Counted from the stretch's first letter, positions 1 through 9,292 are shown. The stretch: 39,596 bases of DNA from an uncultured Prochlorococcus sp. (GCA_902620895.1 CACNJU010000015.1:1-39596); one strand, 5' to 3'. Made by a program: numbers and translations. The notes: generated by a model from the letters alone, not told the origin.

Positions 1-1
1 A

Positions 2-658
2 AAAGATATTCCAAAAGATCTATTATTTTCGATTACAAGTCATCTAAAACAGTTAAATATTTCAACTTCAAATTTAAGTAAAAAAAAATATATATTTGAT
101 GAGAGTTTTGATAATTTATTACTTAATGAAAAAGATTTAGTAGATAAGATATTTCTGGATTTACAAAGTCAATTGATTTTATGCGAAAAAAATTCTGGAA
201 TATGGAGTGTTGAATATTTGAATGAAATTGTTTTTGGTCAAAAAAAACCCTATGACCTTAAAACTCTTAATGAGGGTGTTCCGATTATGTGTACAAAAAA
301 TAATAATGAACTTGGATTGTCAAATGGGGATATCGGAGTACTTATAGGTTTAAAAAATAAAAGAAAATATCTTTTTAGAAAATTTAATGATAACAACGAT
401 GAAATTGTCGAATTAATTGATCCATCTAATTTAGAAAATGTTGTACCAGCAATAGCCATTACTATACATAAATCTCAAGGTAGTGAATCTGAAAAAGTAA
501 ACATTTTGTGGTCCCAAAATTATAGAAGAAATAAATATGCTGTAAAAGAAAAAAAAGATAATCAAAATGTCTTTTGCAGAGATAATTTTGAAAGACGGTT
601 ATTTTATACTGCTGTTACAAGAGCGAAAAAGTCTTTAAATATATATTATTTAAATTAA
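2..658 (+). CDS. recD: RecD-like exodeoxyribonuclease V alpha subunit, C-terminal part (5' end outside window)
   Basis: The reading frame is open from base 2 to the TAA at 656-658, so the gene begins left of the window; the TTG at 173 is internal, not a start. The visible part is the C-terminal portion of an SF1 helicase. Near the end lie a motif V-like TIHKSQGSE (about base 460) and a motif VI-like YTAVTRAK (about base 607), preceded by GDIGVL. This combination is typical of RecD/RecD2, the fast 5'-3' helicase subunit that works with RecB and RecC in double-strand break repair. The N-terminal Walker A region is not visible, so RecD cannot be separated from RecD2 or another UvrD/RecD-like helicase with full certainty. 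Confidence 0.82.
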   Translation, partial: KDIPKDLLFSITSHLKQLNISTSNLSKKKYIFDESFDNLLLNEKDLVDKIFLDLQSQLILCEKNSGIWSVEYLNEIVFGQKKPYDLKTLNEGVPIMCTKNNNELGLSNGDIGVLIGLKNKRKYLFRKFNDNNDEIVELIDPSNLENVVPAIAITIHKSQGSESEKVNILWSQNYRRNKYAVKEKKDNQNVFCRDNFERRLFYTAVTRAKKSLNIYYLN

Positions 659-679
659 ATTTTATTTTTGAGAAATTAG

Positions 680-703
680 TAATATCTTAACCCTAAGATG
701 TTA
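680..703 (+). promoter_or_regulatory. Stem-loop between recD and the RNA helicase
   Basis: Bases 680-689 can pair with 694-703 as a 10-bp stem with one U-G wobble and the tetraloop ACCC. No T-run follows, so it is a poor intrinsic terminator for recD. It lies about 95 bases before the helicase start and may be a leader structure or a weak processing/termination site. Seen directly as an inverted repeat; function is inferred. Confidence 0.35.
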
Positions 704-762
704 GATTAATAATTCGGCTCTGTAAGGCTAATCAACAATTTAAGTCAATTTAGATATTTGTT

Positions 763-793
763 GAATGCCTAATCAGAAGATTATTAGGTATTC
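763..793 (+). promoter_or_regulatory. Hairpin directly in front of the DEAD-box helicase start codon
   Basis: GAATGCCTAAT (763-773) pairs with ATTAGGTATTC (783-793), 11 bp with one G-U wobble and a 9-base loop. The stem ends three bases before the GTG start at 797 and covers the place where a ribosome would bind; the only purine-rich stretch (AGAAG, 775-779) is in the loop. This arrangement could make translation depend on temperature or on unwinding by the helicase itself. The pairing is visible; the regulatory role is inference. Confidence 0.45.
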
Positions 794-796
794 AAA

Positions 797-2578
797 GTGG
801 CTTTAAAAAAAGATGGTAATTCTCTTAGTAGTGAGCGGGAAAAGTCTCATAATGAAGATTCTTCACTAATAGAGTTCAAGAACTTAGATAACAAAAAAGA
901 AATTGAATCTCAACTATTGGAAGTATCGAAAGGAGATCATAATGAGAATGGATTTCTCGATTTTGGGTTTAATCAATCCATCTTAAATGCTTTAAAAAAT
1001 AAAGGATATAAAAATCCAACTCCCATCCAAAAAGCTGCAATTCCCGAACTAATGTTAGGCAGGGATTTACTAGGCCAAGCACAAACAGGAACCGGAAAGA
1101 CAGCAGCTTTCGCATTACCATTAATAGAAAAACTTAAAGATAATAAAGAATTAAATGCCAAAGTTTTAGTTATGACTCCTACAAGAGAATTAGCAACTCA
1201 AGTGGCAGAATCTTTTAAAAGTTATAGTTCTGAATCTAGTAATTTTAAGACGGTTGCAATATATGGAGGTACCGACTATCGAAATCAAATTTCTGCATTG
1301 AAAAGAAAAGTTGACGTAGTAGTTGGGACACCTGGCCGAATAATGGATCATATCAGGCAGGGAACTTTTAAAATTAAAGAAATCAATTGTCTTGTTTTAG
1401 ATGAGGCAGATGAAATGTTAAATATGGGTTTTCTTGAAGATATTGAATGGATCGTAGATCAACTTCCAGAAAATAAGCAGATGGTATTGTTTTCAGCAAC
1501 AATGCCTAGTGAGATAAGAAATATAGCAAAAAAATATCTAAATGATCCCGCCGAAATATTAATCAAAAGTGTCAAAAAAGAAACTCAATTAATTTCGCAA
1601 AAATTTCTATATGTACAAAGGCATCATAAGTTAGATGCTTTAAAAAGAATACTAGAACTTAATAACGAGGGAGTAATTATTTTTGTTAGGACAAAACTAC
1701 TTACTACTTCAATAGCTGAAGCTTTAGAGAATTCAGGTCATACTGTGGCAGTACTTAATGGAGATATACCTCAAAATCAAAGAGAAAATACTGTAGATAG
1801 ATTGAAAAAAGGATTTATTAATATCCTTGTTGCAACTGATGTCGCAGCTAGAGGATTAGATGTTGAGAGGATAAAACTTGTTGTTAATTACGATTTTCCT
1901 TTTGACAAGGAAACATATACTCATAGAATTGGAAGAACTGGAAGGGCAGGCAGATCAGGAGAAGCAATTTTATTTGTTAATCAAAGAGAAAAACATTTTC
2001 TAAGAAACTTAGAAAACTCAACAAGAACCAAGATTGAAGAAATTAATATACCTAGTAATAAAGTAATAAATGAAAAAAGGATGGAGAAACTCATAGATAA
2101 TGTAAATGAGAGTTCTTTAGCTAAAGATGAAAATGAAGAAAATAAAGCTTTGATTATTGATGTACTAGATAATTTAAAAGAAAAATACTCTATGGATGAC
2201 TCAAATATTGCAATGGCGGCCATTAATTTAGTAATAGGTAATAAATCATTTTTTGTTAATGAAGATGATTCTTGGATTAATAAACAAAATAATAATGATC
2301 GTAATAGATCAAATAGAAATATTAATAATCGTATGAGAAATTCAAATAGAAGAAATAATTATCAAAATGATTCTTTTGAAACCTACAAATTTAACTTTGG
2401 TAAATTTGATGGAGTTAGAGTTGCAAATATTATATCCTCAATCTGTAATGCAACTAATATAAATGGTAGATCCATAGGTAAGATACAGATTTTTAATGAT
2501 TACAGTTTGGTAGATTTACCCAGAGATCTGCATAGAGAAACTAAAAATAAATTAAAAAAAATTAAAGTCAGAAACTAG
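797..2578 (+). CDS. deaD: DEAD-box ATP-dependent RNA helicase (DeaD/CsdA type)
   Basis: 593 residues from a GTG start. The helicase core carries the Q-motif region (about residues 55-80), Walker A AQTGTGKT (95-102, Lys101), PTRELA, TPGRI, the DEAD box (202-205), SAT, and in the second RecA lobe ATDVAARGLD and HRIGRTGRAGR. After an Asn/Arg-rich linker (about 495-525) the last 70 residues look like the DbpA/CsdA-type RNA-binding domain. The family unwinds RNA duplexes in ribosome assembly and mRNA decay, especially in the cold, and cyanobacterial members respond to cold and redox. It heads an operon with the next two genes (gaps of 9 and 10 bases). Two hairpins lie in its leader. Confidence 0.93.
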   Translation: MALKKDGNSLSSEREKSHNEDSSLIEFKNLDNKKEIESQLLEVSKGDHNENGFLDFGFNQSILNALKNKGYKNPTPIQKAAIPELMLGRDLLGQAQTGTGKTAAFALPLIEKLKDNKELNAKVLVMTPTRELATQVAESFKSYSSESSNFKTVAIYGGTDYRNQISALKRKVDVVVGTPGRIMDHIRQGTFKIKEINCLVLDEADEMLNMGFLEDIEWIVDQLPENKQMVLFSATMPSEIRNIAKKYLNDPAEILIKSVKKETQLISQKFLYVQRHHKLDALKRILELNNEGVIIFVRTKLLTTSIAEALENSGHTVAVLNGDIPQNQRENTVDRLKKGFINILVATDVAARGLDVERIKLVVNYDFPFDKETYTHRIGRTGRAGRSGEAILFVNQREKHFLRNLENSTRTKIEEINIPSNKVINEKRMEKLIDNVNESSLAKDENEENKALIIDVLDNLKEKYSMDDSNIAMAAINLVIGNKSFFVNEDDSWINKQNNNDRNRSNRNINNRMRNSNRRNNYQNDSFETYKFNFGKFDGVRVANIISSICNATNINGRSIGKIQIFNDYSLVDLPRDLHRETKNKLKKIKVRN

Positions 2579-2587
2579 TGATAGAGA

Positions 2588-2881
2588 ATGAATGTTAGCA
2601 AATATAATTTCTTTATTTTTGTGAATCTGATAATACTATTCAACTCCTTAAATAGTTATTATTTAGCTCAAACTAAACAAAATTCAATCATAAAATTATT
2701 TTGTCTTCAGAGTGTCAAAGAGGAGATGATGAAAGCAGAAATGTTATATAGTGAAGAAATTGCGAATGAAACTTGTGATTGTTATTACGAAGAATTTACA
2801 CAAACTGCAAGTCATCAAGATGCAAAAAAGAAATGTAAATTAGAAACTAAAGAAAATTTAAATCATAATAGAAAAATTTAA
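2588..2881 (+). CDS. Small exported cysteine-containing protein of unknown function
   Basis: 97 residues, ATG start, nine bases after deaD and ten before the ABC exporter, so almost certainly co-transcribed. Residues 7-22 are strongly hydrophobic, followed by a possible signal-peptidase site near residues 24-28. The mature part is small, charged and has four cysteines (39, 63, 65, 83), two as CDC; this would suit disulfides in the periplasm or metal binding. I do not recognise the family. Its position before an exporter is suggestive only. Length and composition fit a real gene, but with no recognised family it remains hypothetical. Confidence 0.7.
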   Translation: MNVSKYNFFIFVNLIILFNSLNSYYLAQTKQNSIIKLFCLQSVKEEMMKAEMLYSEEIANETCDCYYEEFTQTASHQDAKKKCKLETKENLNHNRKI

Positions 2882-2891
2882 TTGTTATTTT

Positions 2892-4664
2892 ATGAGGTCC
2901 AAGAACAATCAAAATCCAATAATTAGACTTTATTTAAATCTGATTGAAGAAAGAAGATTACTATTTTTTGCTTTTCTTAGTTCCATAATAAATAAAATAT
3001 TAGATTTAGCTCCCCCTGTAATAATTGGTCTTGCAGTGGATATCGTTGTTAAGGAACAGAATTCATGGATTGCTGGTATTGGAATAAAAGAAGTTCCAGC
3101 ACAATTGATTTTTCTTGCATTTGCTTCAGGAATAGTGTGGTCTGGTGAATCCTCATTTGAATATTTATATTCGATTTTATGGCGAAATTTGGCGCAGCTA
3201 TCGCAACATAAATTAAGAATTAAAGCTTATGAGCATATCCAAGAATTAGATATGGATTTTTTTGAAAATGATAATACTGGAAGGCTATTATCTATTTTGA
3301 ATGATGATATAAATCAACTCGAGAGATTTCTAGACCAAGGGGCTAATCAGATTATTCAGTTATTTATAACTGTCTTAATAATTGGGGGCGCTATGATTTT
3401 TGTCGCTCCAAAAATCGCTTTATTTGCTTTCTTTCCTATTCCAATTATATTTTTAGGATCAATTAAATTTCAAAGGAAGCTTGCTCCAAAATACAGAGAT
3501 GTTAGAAATAAAGCTGGACTGTTGGCATCCAGGCTTAATAATAATTTAAGTGGAATTCTAACCATAAAAAGTTTTACCAAAGAAAAATGGGAACTAAATA
3601 GATTAAATAAAGAAAGTCTTGATTATCAAAGAAGTAATAAGGCTGCAATAAAATTATCTTCTGCTTTTATCCCTCTTATAAGATTTGCAATTTTATTTGC
3701 TTTTATAGCGATTCTCTTAATTGGAGGTTTCCAAACTTGGAATAAGACACTTGATGTAGGTACTTATAGTTTTTTAGTGTTTATTACACAAAGACTATTA
3801 TGGCCTTTAACTACTTTGGGACATGTTTTAGATGATTTTCAGAGATCTATGGCTTCAATAGATAGAGTAATTGATCTAATAGATACGCCTATAAAAATAA
3901 AAGATGGAAAAATAAAAATTGAACCTAAAGATATCAAAGGAGAAATTATTTTTAATGATGTGAATTTTAATTATCCTGGACGAGATTTAACTTTAAAAAA
4001 CATAAATTTCAAAATTGAAAATAACTCAACATTAGGAATTGTTGGTTTAACAGGTTCTGGCAAAAGTACAATAATAAAAATACTACTTAGAATTTATGAT
4101 AGTAATAATGGGTCGATAACCTTGGATGGGGTTTCTATTAAAGAAATAAATTTGAGGGATTTAAGAAAGTGTATTTCTTTAGTGAGTCAAGAAACTTATT
4201 TATTTCATGGCAGTGTACAAGAAAATATTGCTTATGGTTCAATCAACCCAAGTCTTAAAGATATTATTAAAGCTTCAAAGATTGCGGAAGCTCATAAATT
4301 TATTGAACAATTACCAGATGGTTATAAAACTATAGTGGGGGAAAGGGGCCAAAGGCTCTCAGGCGGGCAACGTCAAAGAATTGCGTTGGCGAGAGCTGTT
4401 TTAAAGGATGCTCCAATATTAATATTAGATGAAGCTACAGCTTCAGTTGATAATGAAACAGAGGCTTTAATTCAAAAATCGTTATCTAAAATTACAAAAG
4501 AAAGAACAACTATAGTAATAGCTCATAGATTAAGCACTATAAAAAATGCTGATAATATTTTAGTTATTGATAAAGGTAAAATAGTTGAAAGCGGAAAACA
4601 TGAAAAACTATTAGATAAGAACAAAATATATGCTGATTTGTGGAATGTTCAAGTAGGAATCTAG
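2892..4664 (+). CDS. ABC exporter, fused permease and ATPase (MsbA-like half transporter)
   Basis: 590 residues. The N-terminal half (about 15-310) has the hydrophobic segments expected of a six-helix type IV exporter membrane domain. The C-terminal half is a complete nucleotide-binding domain: Walker A GLTGSGKS (385-392, Lys391), signature LSGGQ from residue 489, Walker B ILILDE with Asp513/Glu514, D-loop ASVD and the H-loop in AHRLSTI. Such half transporters work as homodimers moving lipids, lipid A precursors, peptides or drugs outward across the inner membrane. Substrate cannot be told from sequence. It is the last gene of the deaD operon and converges on the psbP-like gene 14 bases away. 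Confidence 0.9.
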   Translation: MRSKNNQNPIIRLYLNLIEERRLLFFAFLSSIINKILDLAPPVIIGLAVDIVVKEQNSWIAGIGIKEVPAQLIFLAFASGIVWSGESSFEYLYSILWRNLAQLSQHKLRIKAYEHIQELDMDFFENDNTGRLLSILNDDINQLERFLDQGANQIIQLFITVLIIGGAMIFVAPKIALFAFFPIPIIFLGSIKFQRKLAPKYRDVRNKAGLLASRLNNNLSGILTIKSFTKEKWELNRLNKESLDYQRSNKAAIKLSSAFIPLIRFAILFAFIAILLIGGFQTWNKTLDVGTYSFLVFITQRLLWPLTTLGHVLDDFQRSMASIDRVIDLIDTPIKIKDGKIKIEPKDIKGEIIFNDVNFNYPGRDLTLKNINFKIENNSTLGIVGLTGSGKSTIIKILLRIYDSNNGSITLDGVSIKEINLRDLRKCISLVSQETYLFHGSVQENIAYGSINPSLKDIIKASKIAEAHKFIEQLPDGYKTIVGERGQRLSGGQRQRIALARAVLKDAPILILDEATASVDNETEALIQKSLSKITKERTTIVIAHRLSTIKNADNILVIDKGKIVESGKHEKLLDKNKIYADLWNVQVGI

Positions 4665-4680
4665 TATAAATTTCTAGATT
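4658..4680. terminator. Small inverted repeat shared by two convergent stop codons
   Basis: AATCTAG (4658-4664) and CTAGATT (4674-4680) form a perfect 7-bp inverted repeat with a 9-base loop. It contains the stop of the ABC exporter and two of the three stop bases of the psbP-like gene, so it could act in both directions. There is no clear T-run and the stem is short, so strength is doubtful. Confidence 0.35.
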
Positions 4681-5236
4681 ATATTAAGAAGTTAAATGAT
4701 TCAATTACGTTACTAAACATACCGTCAACTTTATTCCACCTTTCTTCATTTGTTCCCACAGCGAAAGTGTAAAGTGTTCCTCTATCAATTACGACAGTAG
4801 CTAATTCATGTCTTGCCTGTTCATTTAAAGTTAATTCATACTCTAAATTATAGAAAATATGATTGGATGCCTCTCTCTTATTGGCATTTATAAGTTTTAC
4901 CTCTCTACCTGAACCTTCGGGAGCAATGACTTTATCAATTAATGTTTGACCAACTTCATTTGGGCTTCCTAATTGCTCTAATTGAACCTCTTTATTGACA
5001 TCAGATATAACTAAACTTAAGGTCTCATTACTATTTATTAAATCATGATAAATAATTTCAGGTCCTCCATCGACTTTTACTCTAGTCCATCCTGTTGGAT
5101 ACAAAAAGGCATATCTACCATCTGGACTTTGATAAGCTTCTAATCCCGCATTTAGTCCGCCACTACAAGCACTCAGTGTTAAGCACAAAAAAACCAAAAA
5201 TAAATATTTGAAAGGGTTAAATTTAATATTTTTCAT
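4679..5236 (-). CDS. psbP: PsbP-like photosystem II lipoprotein (CyanoP)
   Basis: 185 residues with a lipoprotein signal: a basic start, a hydrophobic stretch (11-20) and the lipobox LSAC with Cys24 as the lipidated residue. The mature part matches the PsbP fold: the opening YQSPDGRYAFLYPTGW, then DLINSNETLSLVISDV and the final VIESFNF. In cyanobacteria CyanoP is a lumenal, membrane-tethered protein that helps assemble photosystem II. The length fits the family. The gene is transcribed away from recR across a 97-base gap likely to hold both promoters. Family call is strong; PsbP rather than another PsbP-like paralogue is likely but not proven. Confidence 0.88.
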   Translation of the reverse strand: MKNIKFNPFKYLFLVFLCLTLSACSGGLNAGLEAYQSPDGRYAFLYPTGWTRVKVDGGPEIIYHDLINSNETLSLVISDVNKEVQLEQLGSPNEVGQTLIDKVIAPEGSGREVKLINANKREASNHIFYNLEYELTLNEQARHELATVVIDRGTLYTFAVGTNEERWNKVDGMFSNVIESFNFLI

Positions 5237-5339
5237 TTTGTTTGAAATTACTAACTAAAAACATAATAAGACATTAAAAGCAAACAATTATGGCAATTCA
5301 GAATTTTGCGTCTAAATTATTCCTAGAAATAGTTTGATT

Positions 5340-5939
5340 TTGATTACTTATACCAAACCACTTTCAAAATTAATTGGTCATTTTGAGAAATTTCCAGGGA
5401 TTGGTCCAAGAACAGCGCAAAGATTAGCCCTTTTTATTTTAAAACAACCTGAAAGTACAATAAGAGATTTTTCAAAGGCTTTGTTAGAGGCACATAGTAA
5501 TGTTGGTCGTTGCAAAAAATGTTTCAATTTGACTTCAGAAGATGAATGTGAAATTTGTAAAAATACTGAAAGAAATCAAAAACTAATCTGTGTAGTAGCA
5601 GAAACTAAAGATTTGCTTGCTTTGGAGCGTGCCAGAGAATTTAAAGGTGTTTACCATGTTATTGGTGGTTTAATATCTCCAATGGATTCTGTTGGCCCTG
5701 AACTCTTAGAAATAAGAAGCTTGGTAGAAAGAGTTAGTAAGTCTGAAATAGATGAGATCATATTGGCATTGACCCCCAGTGTTGAGGGAGATACAACAAG
5801 TCTTTATATTGGAAAATTGTTAGCCCCTTTTACTAAAGTTACTAGGATTGCATATGGCCTCCCAATGGGCAGTGAACTTGAATATGTGGATGAAGTTACA
5901 CTTGCAAGGGCTTTAGAAGGAAGAACAAAACTAAATTAG
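5340..5939 (+). CDS. recR: Recombination mediator RecR
   Basis: About 199 residues. An N-terminal helix-hairpin-helix ([13 protein letters not shown]) is followed by a four-cysteine zinc site (CKKC...CEIC) and a Toprim domain with VVAETKD and [10 protein letters not shown]. RecR, with RecO or RecF, loads RecA at gaps in DNA. Two TTG codons are candidate starts, 5334 and 5340; no ATG is available and no clear Shine-Dalgarno separates them. I chose 5340 because the protein then begins ITYTKPLSK right before the conserved HhH region. lipA starts three bases after its stop, so the two are co-transcribed. Confidence 0.92.
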   Translation: MITYTKPLSKLIGHFEKFPGIGPRTAQRLALFILKQPESTIRDFSKALLEAHSNVGRCKKCFNLTSEDECEICKNTERNQKLICVVAETKDLLALERAREFKGVYHVIGGLISPMDSVGPELLEIRSLVERVSKSEIDEIILALTPSVEGDTTSLYIGKLLAPFTKVTRIAYGLPMGSELEYVDEVTLARALEGRTKLN

Positions 5940-5942
5940 ACA

Positions 5943-6842
5943 ATGAGAGGAAATAATCATATCAAGAAAGAAAAAATCCTAAGACTTCCCTCTTGGATTA
6001 AATTTCCTATTAGTAAAGCTTCAGAATTCGAAAAAATACAAAAACTCATCAAAAAATCAAATATTCATACTATTTGTGAAGAAGCAAGATGTCCAAATAG
6101 AGCAGAATGTTATGCCTCAGGAACAGCTACTTTTTTACTGGGTGGCTCGATATGTTCTCGTTCATGTGCTTTTTGTCAGGTGAATAAAGGTAGACCTAGT
6201 TCTATTAATATTAATGAATGTACTCAAGTCGCTGAAGCGGTGAAAGTATTAAATTTGAAATATGTTGTTTTGACATCTGTTGCTAGAGATGATCTTCCTG
6301 ATCATGGTGCAAATTTATTTATATCTACAATTGATGAAATTAGAAGAATTGATTCAACAATAAAAATAGAGGTTTTAACTCCTGATTTATGGGGTGGAGG
6401 TAAAAATTTTGATGAAACAAATAACCTTCAGACTGAGAGATTGAAGATGATTTTAGAAAAAGATCCAATATGTTTTAATCATAATCTTGAGACTGTTGAA
6501 AGACTGCAAAAAGAAGTTAGGAGAGGTGCAAATTATAAAAAATCCCTTAGTTTACTAAAAAAGTCAAAAGATATTGCTCCTCATATTCAAACTAAATCAG
6601 GCATTATGTTAGGTCTTGGGGAAACATTGGATGAAATAAAAAATACAATTTATGATCTTAAAAAAATAGATTGTGATCAAATTACAATCGGCCAATATTT
6701 AAGGCCCTCATTAAATCATTTGGCAGTTAAGAAATATTGGGATCCATCAGAGTTTGAATATTTATATGGCTTCTCTAAGGAATTAGGATTCAAGAAAGTA
6801 TCTTCTGGTCCCTTAGTTAGAAGTAGTTATCATGCGGGTTAA
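5943..6842 (+). CDS. lipA: Lipoyl synthase LipA (radical SAM)
   Basis: 299 residues, ATG start. It has both iron-sulfur motifs: the auxiliary cluster cysteines Cys45, Cys50 and Cys56 (CEEARCPNRAEC), and the radical-SAM triad Cys71, Cys75, Cys78 (CSRSCAFC). The C-terminal RSSYHAG supplies the conserved serine near the auxiliary cluster. LipA inserts two sulfurs into octanoyl groups on lipoyl-dependent proteins such as pyruvate dehydrogenase E2 and glycine cleavage H protein. It follows recR by three bases. Its TAA stop overlaps the TAA of the convergent gene in a shared TTAA (6839-6842). Confidence 0.95.
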   Translation: MRGNNHIKKEKILRLPSWIKFPISKASEFEKIQKLIKKSNIHTICEEARCPNRAECYASGTATFLLGGSICSRSCAFCQVNKGRPSSININECTQVAEAVKVLNLKYVVLTSVARDDLPDHGANLFISTIDEIRRIDSTIKIEVLTPDLWGGGKNFDETNNLQTERLKMILEKDPICFNHNLETVERLQKEVRRGANYKKSLSLLKKSKDIAPHIQTKSGIMLGLGETLDEIKNTIYDLKKIDCDQITIGQYLRPSLNHLAVKKYWDPSEFEYLYGFSKELGFKKVSSGPLVRSSYHAG

Positions 6843-7339
6843 CTTTTTTTAATTAAAGAGAGTTTCTTTTCAAGCTTTTTCAATATGGAAATACATTCCC
6901 CGTTCATAAGTGTACCTGCACCTCCCCAGACCAATCTTAATAAAAGATCTACTGGGCTTGAACCGACTTCTTTTACGATTTTGAAGCCTATTAACTTGAA
7001 ATATCTTACAAGTTTTTTACTGTATCCTTCACTATCAAAAATAGCTAAAAGTCTTGCTTTGTTGCTTGATTTCTTTTCAACTGCCCAAGCCATAGTTGTT
7101 GCCCATATTAATTCCGAAACAAAGGCAGGAGCTTTACTAAGGATTCTTAATGTATCAAGTTGAATACCCTGCTTATTAAAATAAGTCCAACCTTTCATTT
7201 CGGCCCAAATCTTAATGATGTTACCTTTCTGTTCTGCTATAACAATTCTAAAGAAACATAATCCGAGAGTTTCTCTAACTTGAATTTTAATTAATAATCC
7301 AATGGTATTTGCTAGTTTTTCTAATTCTTCAACTTTCAT
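6839..7339 (-). CDS. Conserved cyanobacterial-type protein, possibly GNAT-like
   Basis: 166 residues, ATG start, last gene of the lysA operon, 11 bases after trhO. I do not recognise a named family. The middle stretch KARLLAIFDSEGYSKKLVRY followed by FKLIGFKIV resembles the acetyl-CoA-binding and following helix region of GNAT acetyltransferases, and WGGAGTLMNGEC gives a glycine-rich segment near the end. No catalytic residue can be assigned. No signal peptide or membrane segment is seen, so it is probably cytoplasmic. Real gene: very likely; acetyltransferase: a weak guess. Confidence 0.7.
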   Translation of the reverse strand: MKVEELEKLANTIGLLIKIQVRETLGLCFFRIVIAEQKGNIIKIWAEMKGWTYFNKQGIQLDTLRILSKAPAFVSELIWATTMAWAVEKKSSNKARLLAIFDSEGYSKKLVRYFKLIGFKIVKEVGSSPVDLLLRLVWGGAGTLMNGECISILKKLEKKLSLIKKS

Positions 7340-7350
7340 GATTTTGAAAA

Positions 7351-8283
7351 TTAGTCTTGATAGATTTTATGGTTTTCCTCTTTTAATCTGTCGATCTGTT
7401 TTTGTCTTTCTTCAAACCTTTTCCTATCATTATCACTAAATTGATCTATACAGAAATGACATTGGATACCCTTTCTATATTCTTTCCTTTTTTGATCTTG
7501 AATTGAAACTGGCATTCCACATGCATGACAAATCGAGTATGAACCTTTCTCTAAGTAATGATTTAAGGCAACTCTTTTATCAAAAACATAACATTCACCA
7601 TCAAATAAGTTTTCTTCTTTTGCTATATCATCAAGGTATTGAAGGATGCCACCTCGTAGGTGATAAATATTTTTATAACCTTTATTTTTCAGCAAACTAG
7701 TAGCTTTTTCACATCGTATTCCTCCGGTACAAAACATTGCTATGTTTGTAGACTCATTATTTTCTAAATGGGTATCTAAATGATCATCTACCCACTTGGG
7801 GAATTCGCTAAAGTTTCTCGTATTTGGGTTTATGGAATTCTGAAATGTTCCTATAGAAACCTCATAATGGTTTCTAGTATCAATGACTATTGTATTTTGA
7901 TTTTTAATTAACTTATTCCAATCAGCTGAGTCAACATAGGTCCCATTATTTTCTGAAGGGTTTATTTCAGGGAAACCCATGGTAACTATTTCTTTCTTTA
8001 TTTTTATTTTTAATTTTTTGAATACTTTCTTTTTTGAAAAGTTAACCTTAATATTCAAATTTCTATTAGCTGTAAATTTGTTAAGTAAATTGATAACAAT
8101 ATCAATTACATTTTTCTCTGCACAAATAGTTCCGTTAATGCCCTCACTTGCAAAAATTAGTAAACCTGAAAGATCGTTTTCATTTTCGATTTCTAATAAT
8201 TTATTTTTTAAATCAAGAATTAAGTTTTCTTGAAATGGGAAGAAAGAGTAAAGAGAAACTATTTTATAATTTTTGCCTTTCAT
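7351..8283 (-). CDS. trhO: Rhodanese-domain tRNA uridine hydroxylase TrhO (YceA/UPF0176)
   Basis: 310 residues from the ATG at 8283, which overlaps the bioB stop as ATGA; a longer frame from 8307 exists but the four-base overlap is the more natural start. An N-terminal ferredoxin-like domain (about 1-100) precedes a rhodanese domain with the catalytic cysteine in [10 protein letters not shown], and a C-terminal part with two CxxC-type pairs (CHACG, CHFC) that may bind zinc. TrhO family enzymes hydroxylate U34 of certain tRNAs to 5-hydroxyuridine using oxygen. Family assignment is firm; the reaction is carried over from characterised relatives. Confidence 0.88.
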   Translation of the reverse strand: MKGKNYKIVSLYSFFPFQENLILDLKNKLLEIENENDLSGLLIFASEGINGTICAEKNVIDIVINLLNKFTANRNLNIKVNFSKKKVFKKLKIKIKKEIVTMGFPEINPSENNGTYVDSADWNKLIKNQNTIVIDTRNHYEVSIGTFQNSINPNTRNFSEFPKWVDDHLDTHLENNESTNIAMFCTGGIRCEKATSLLKNKGYKNIYHLRGGILQYLDDIAKEENLFDGECYVFDKRVALNHYLEKGSYSICHACGMPVSIQDQKRKEYRKGIQCHFCIDQFSDNDRKRFEERQKQIDRLKEENHKIYQD

Positions 8284-9287
8284 AAAGAAGATAATGTTTT
8301 TTCGCAAGTTTCAAAATCTTTGTTAAATGATACTCCAACCTCTTTAAGAAGTTTTCTGTCTGATTGAAAAGATGGATTTGAAGTTGTGAGCAGCTCATCT
8401 CCATAAAAAATTGAATTTGCCCCACATTGAAAACATAAAATTTGGGCTTCTTTTGAAAGATTTTCTCGCCCTGCACTTAATCTTATTTTACTTTTAGGCA
8501 TAAGAATTCTTGCTGTAGCGATCATCCTTATCATTTCAATAGAATCAATTTCTTGATTATCTTCTAAACCAGTACCTTCAATAGCTACTAATGAATTTAT
8601 AGGAACACTTTCAGGGTGTGGATTCATATTTGAAAGCACTTCCAAAAGAGATGCTCTGTCGCCATTAGTTTCACCCAATCCTATTATTCCTCCACAACAA
8701 ACATTTATTCCTGCATTTCTTACTCTTTTGATAGTATCTAGTCTGTCTTGATAAGTTCTAGTCGTAATAATATTTTTGTAATGCTCAGGACTAGTATCAA
8801 GATTGTGGTTATAAGCGGTCAAACCAGCATCAGCCAATTTGGAAGCTTGTTCTTCTGTAAGCATCCCAGCGGTAACACATGCTTCCATCCCTAAATCTCT
8901 TACTCCGCTAACCATCTCTAACATTGCATTAAAAGATTTCCCATCTCTAATTTCTCTCCACGCCCAACCCATACAAAACCTATCTGCACCCTCATTTTTT
9001 GCTATTTGAGCTCTTGCTAAAACCTCTTCAACTTGAAATTGTGGATGACTTTTGATTTCGCTAGCACTATAAATTGATTGGCTGCAGTACGAACAATTTT
9101 CCTCACATCCACCAGTTTTTACGCTGAACAATGATGCTAATTGAATGTCGTATTTGTTAAATTTCCTGTGAACGTTTTGTGATTCCCACATTAAATCAAT
9201 AAGAGGCATATTAAGTATTTCTAATATCTCCTCTTTATTCCAATCGAACCTAATTTCTTTTAATAACTGATTATTCGAATTAGGCAT
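8280..9287 (-). CDS. bioB: Biotin synthase BioB (radical SAM)
   Basis: 335 residues. The radical-SAM cysteines are Cys61, Cys65 and Cys68 in [11 protein letters not shown], followed by the family stretches [28 protein letters not shown] and the late RLSAGREN with the conserved Arg that ligates the second, sulfur-donating cluster. BioB converts dethiobiotin to biotin, needed by acetyl-CoA carboxylase. It sits between uppS (5-base gap) and trhO (4-base overlap). No other bio gene is in the window, so the pathway is scattered. Confidence 0.96.
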   Translation of the reverse strand: MPNSNNQLLKEIRFDWNKEEILEILNMPLIDLMWESQNVHRKFNKYDIQLASLFSVKTGGCEENCSYCSQSIYSASEIKSHPQFQVEEVLARAQIAKNEGADRFCMGWAWREIRDGKSFNAMLEMVSGVRDLGMEACVTAGMLTEEQASKLADAGLTAYNHNLDTSPEHYKNIITTRTYQDRLDTIKRVRNAGINVCCGGIIGLGETNGDRASLLEVLSNMNPHPESVPINSLVAIEGTGLEDNQEIDSIEMIRMIATARILMPKSKIRLSAGRENLSKEAQILCFQCGANSIFYGDELLTTSNPSFQSDRKLLKEVGVSFNKDFETCEKTLSSL

Positions 9288-9292
9288 TTTTG

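Noticed and set aside
173..175. TTG as start of the first gene
   Set aside because: The frame is open back to base 2 and the protein is clearly a C-terminal helicase fragment, so the gene starts outside the window.
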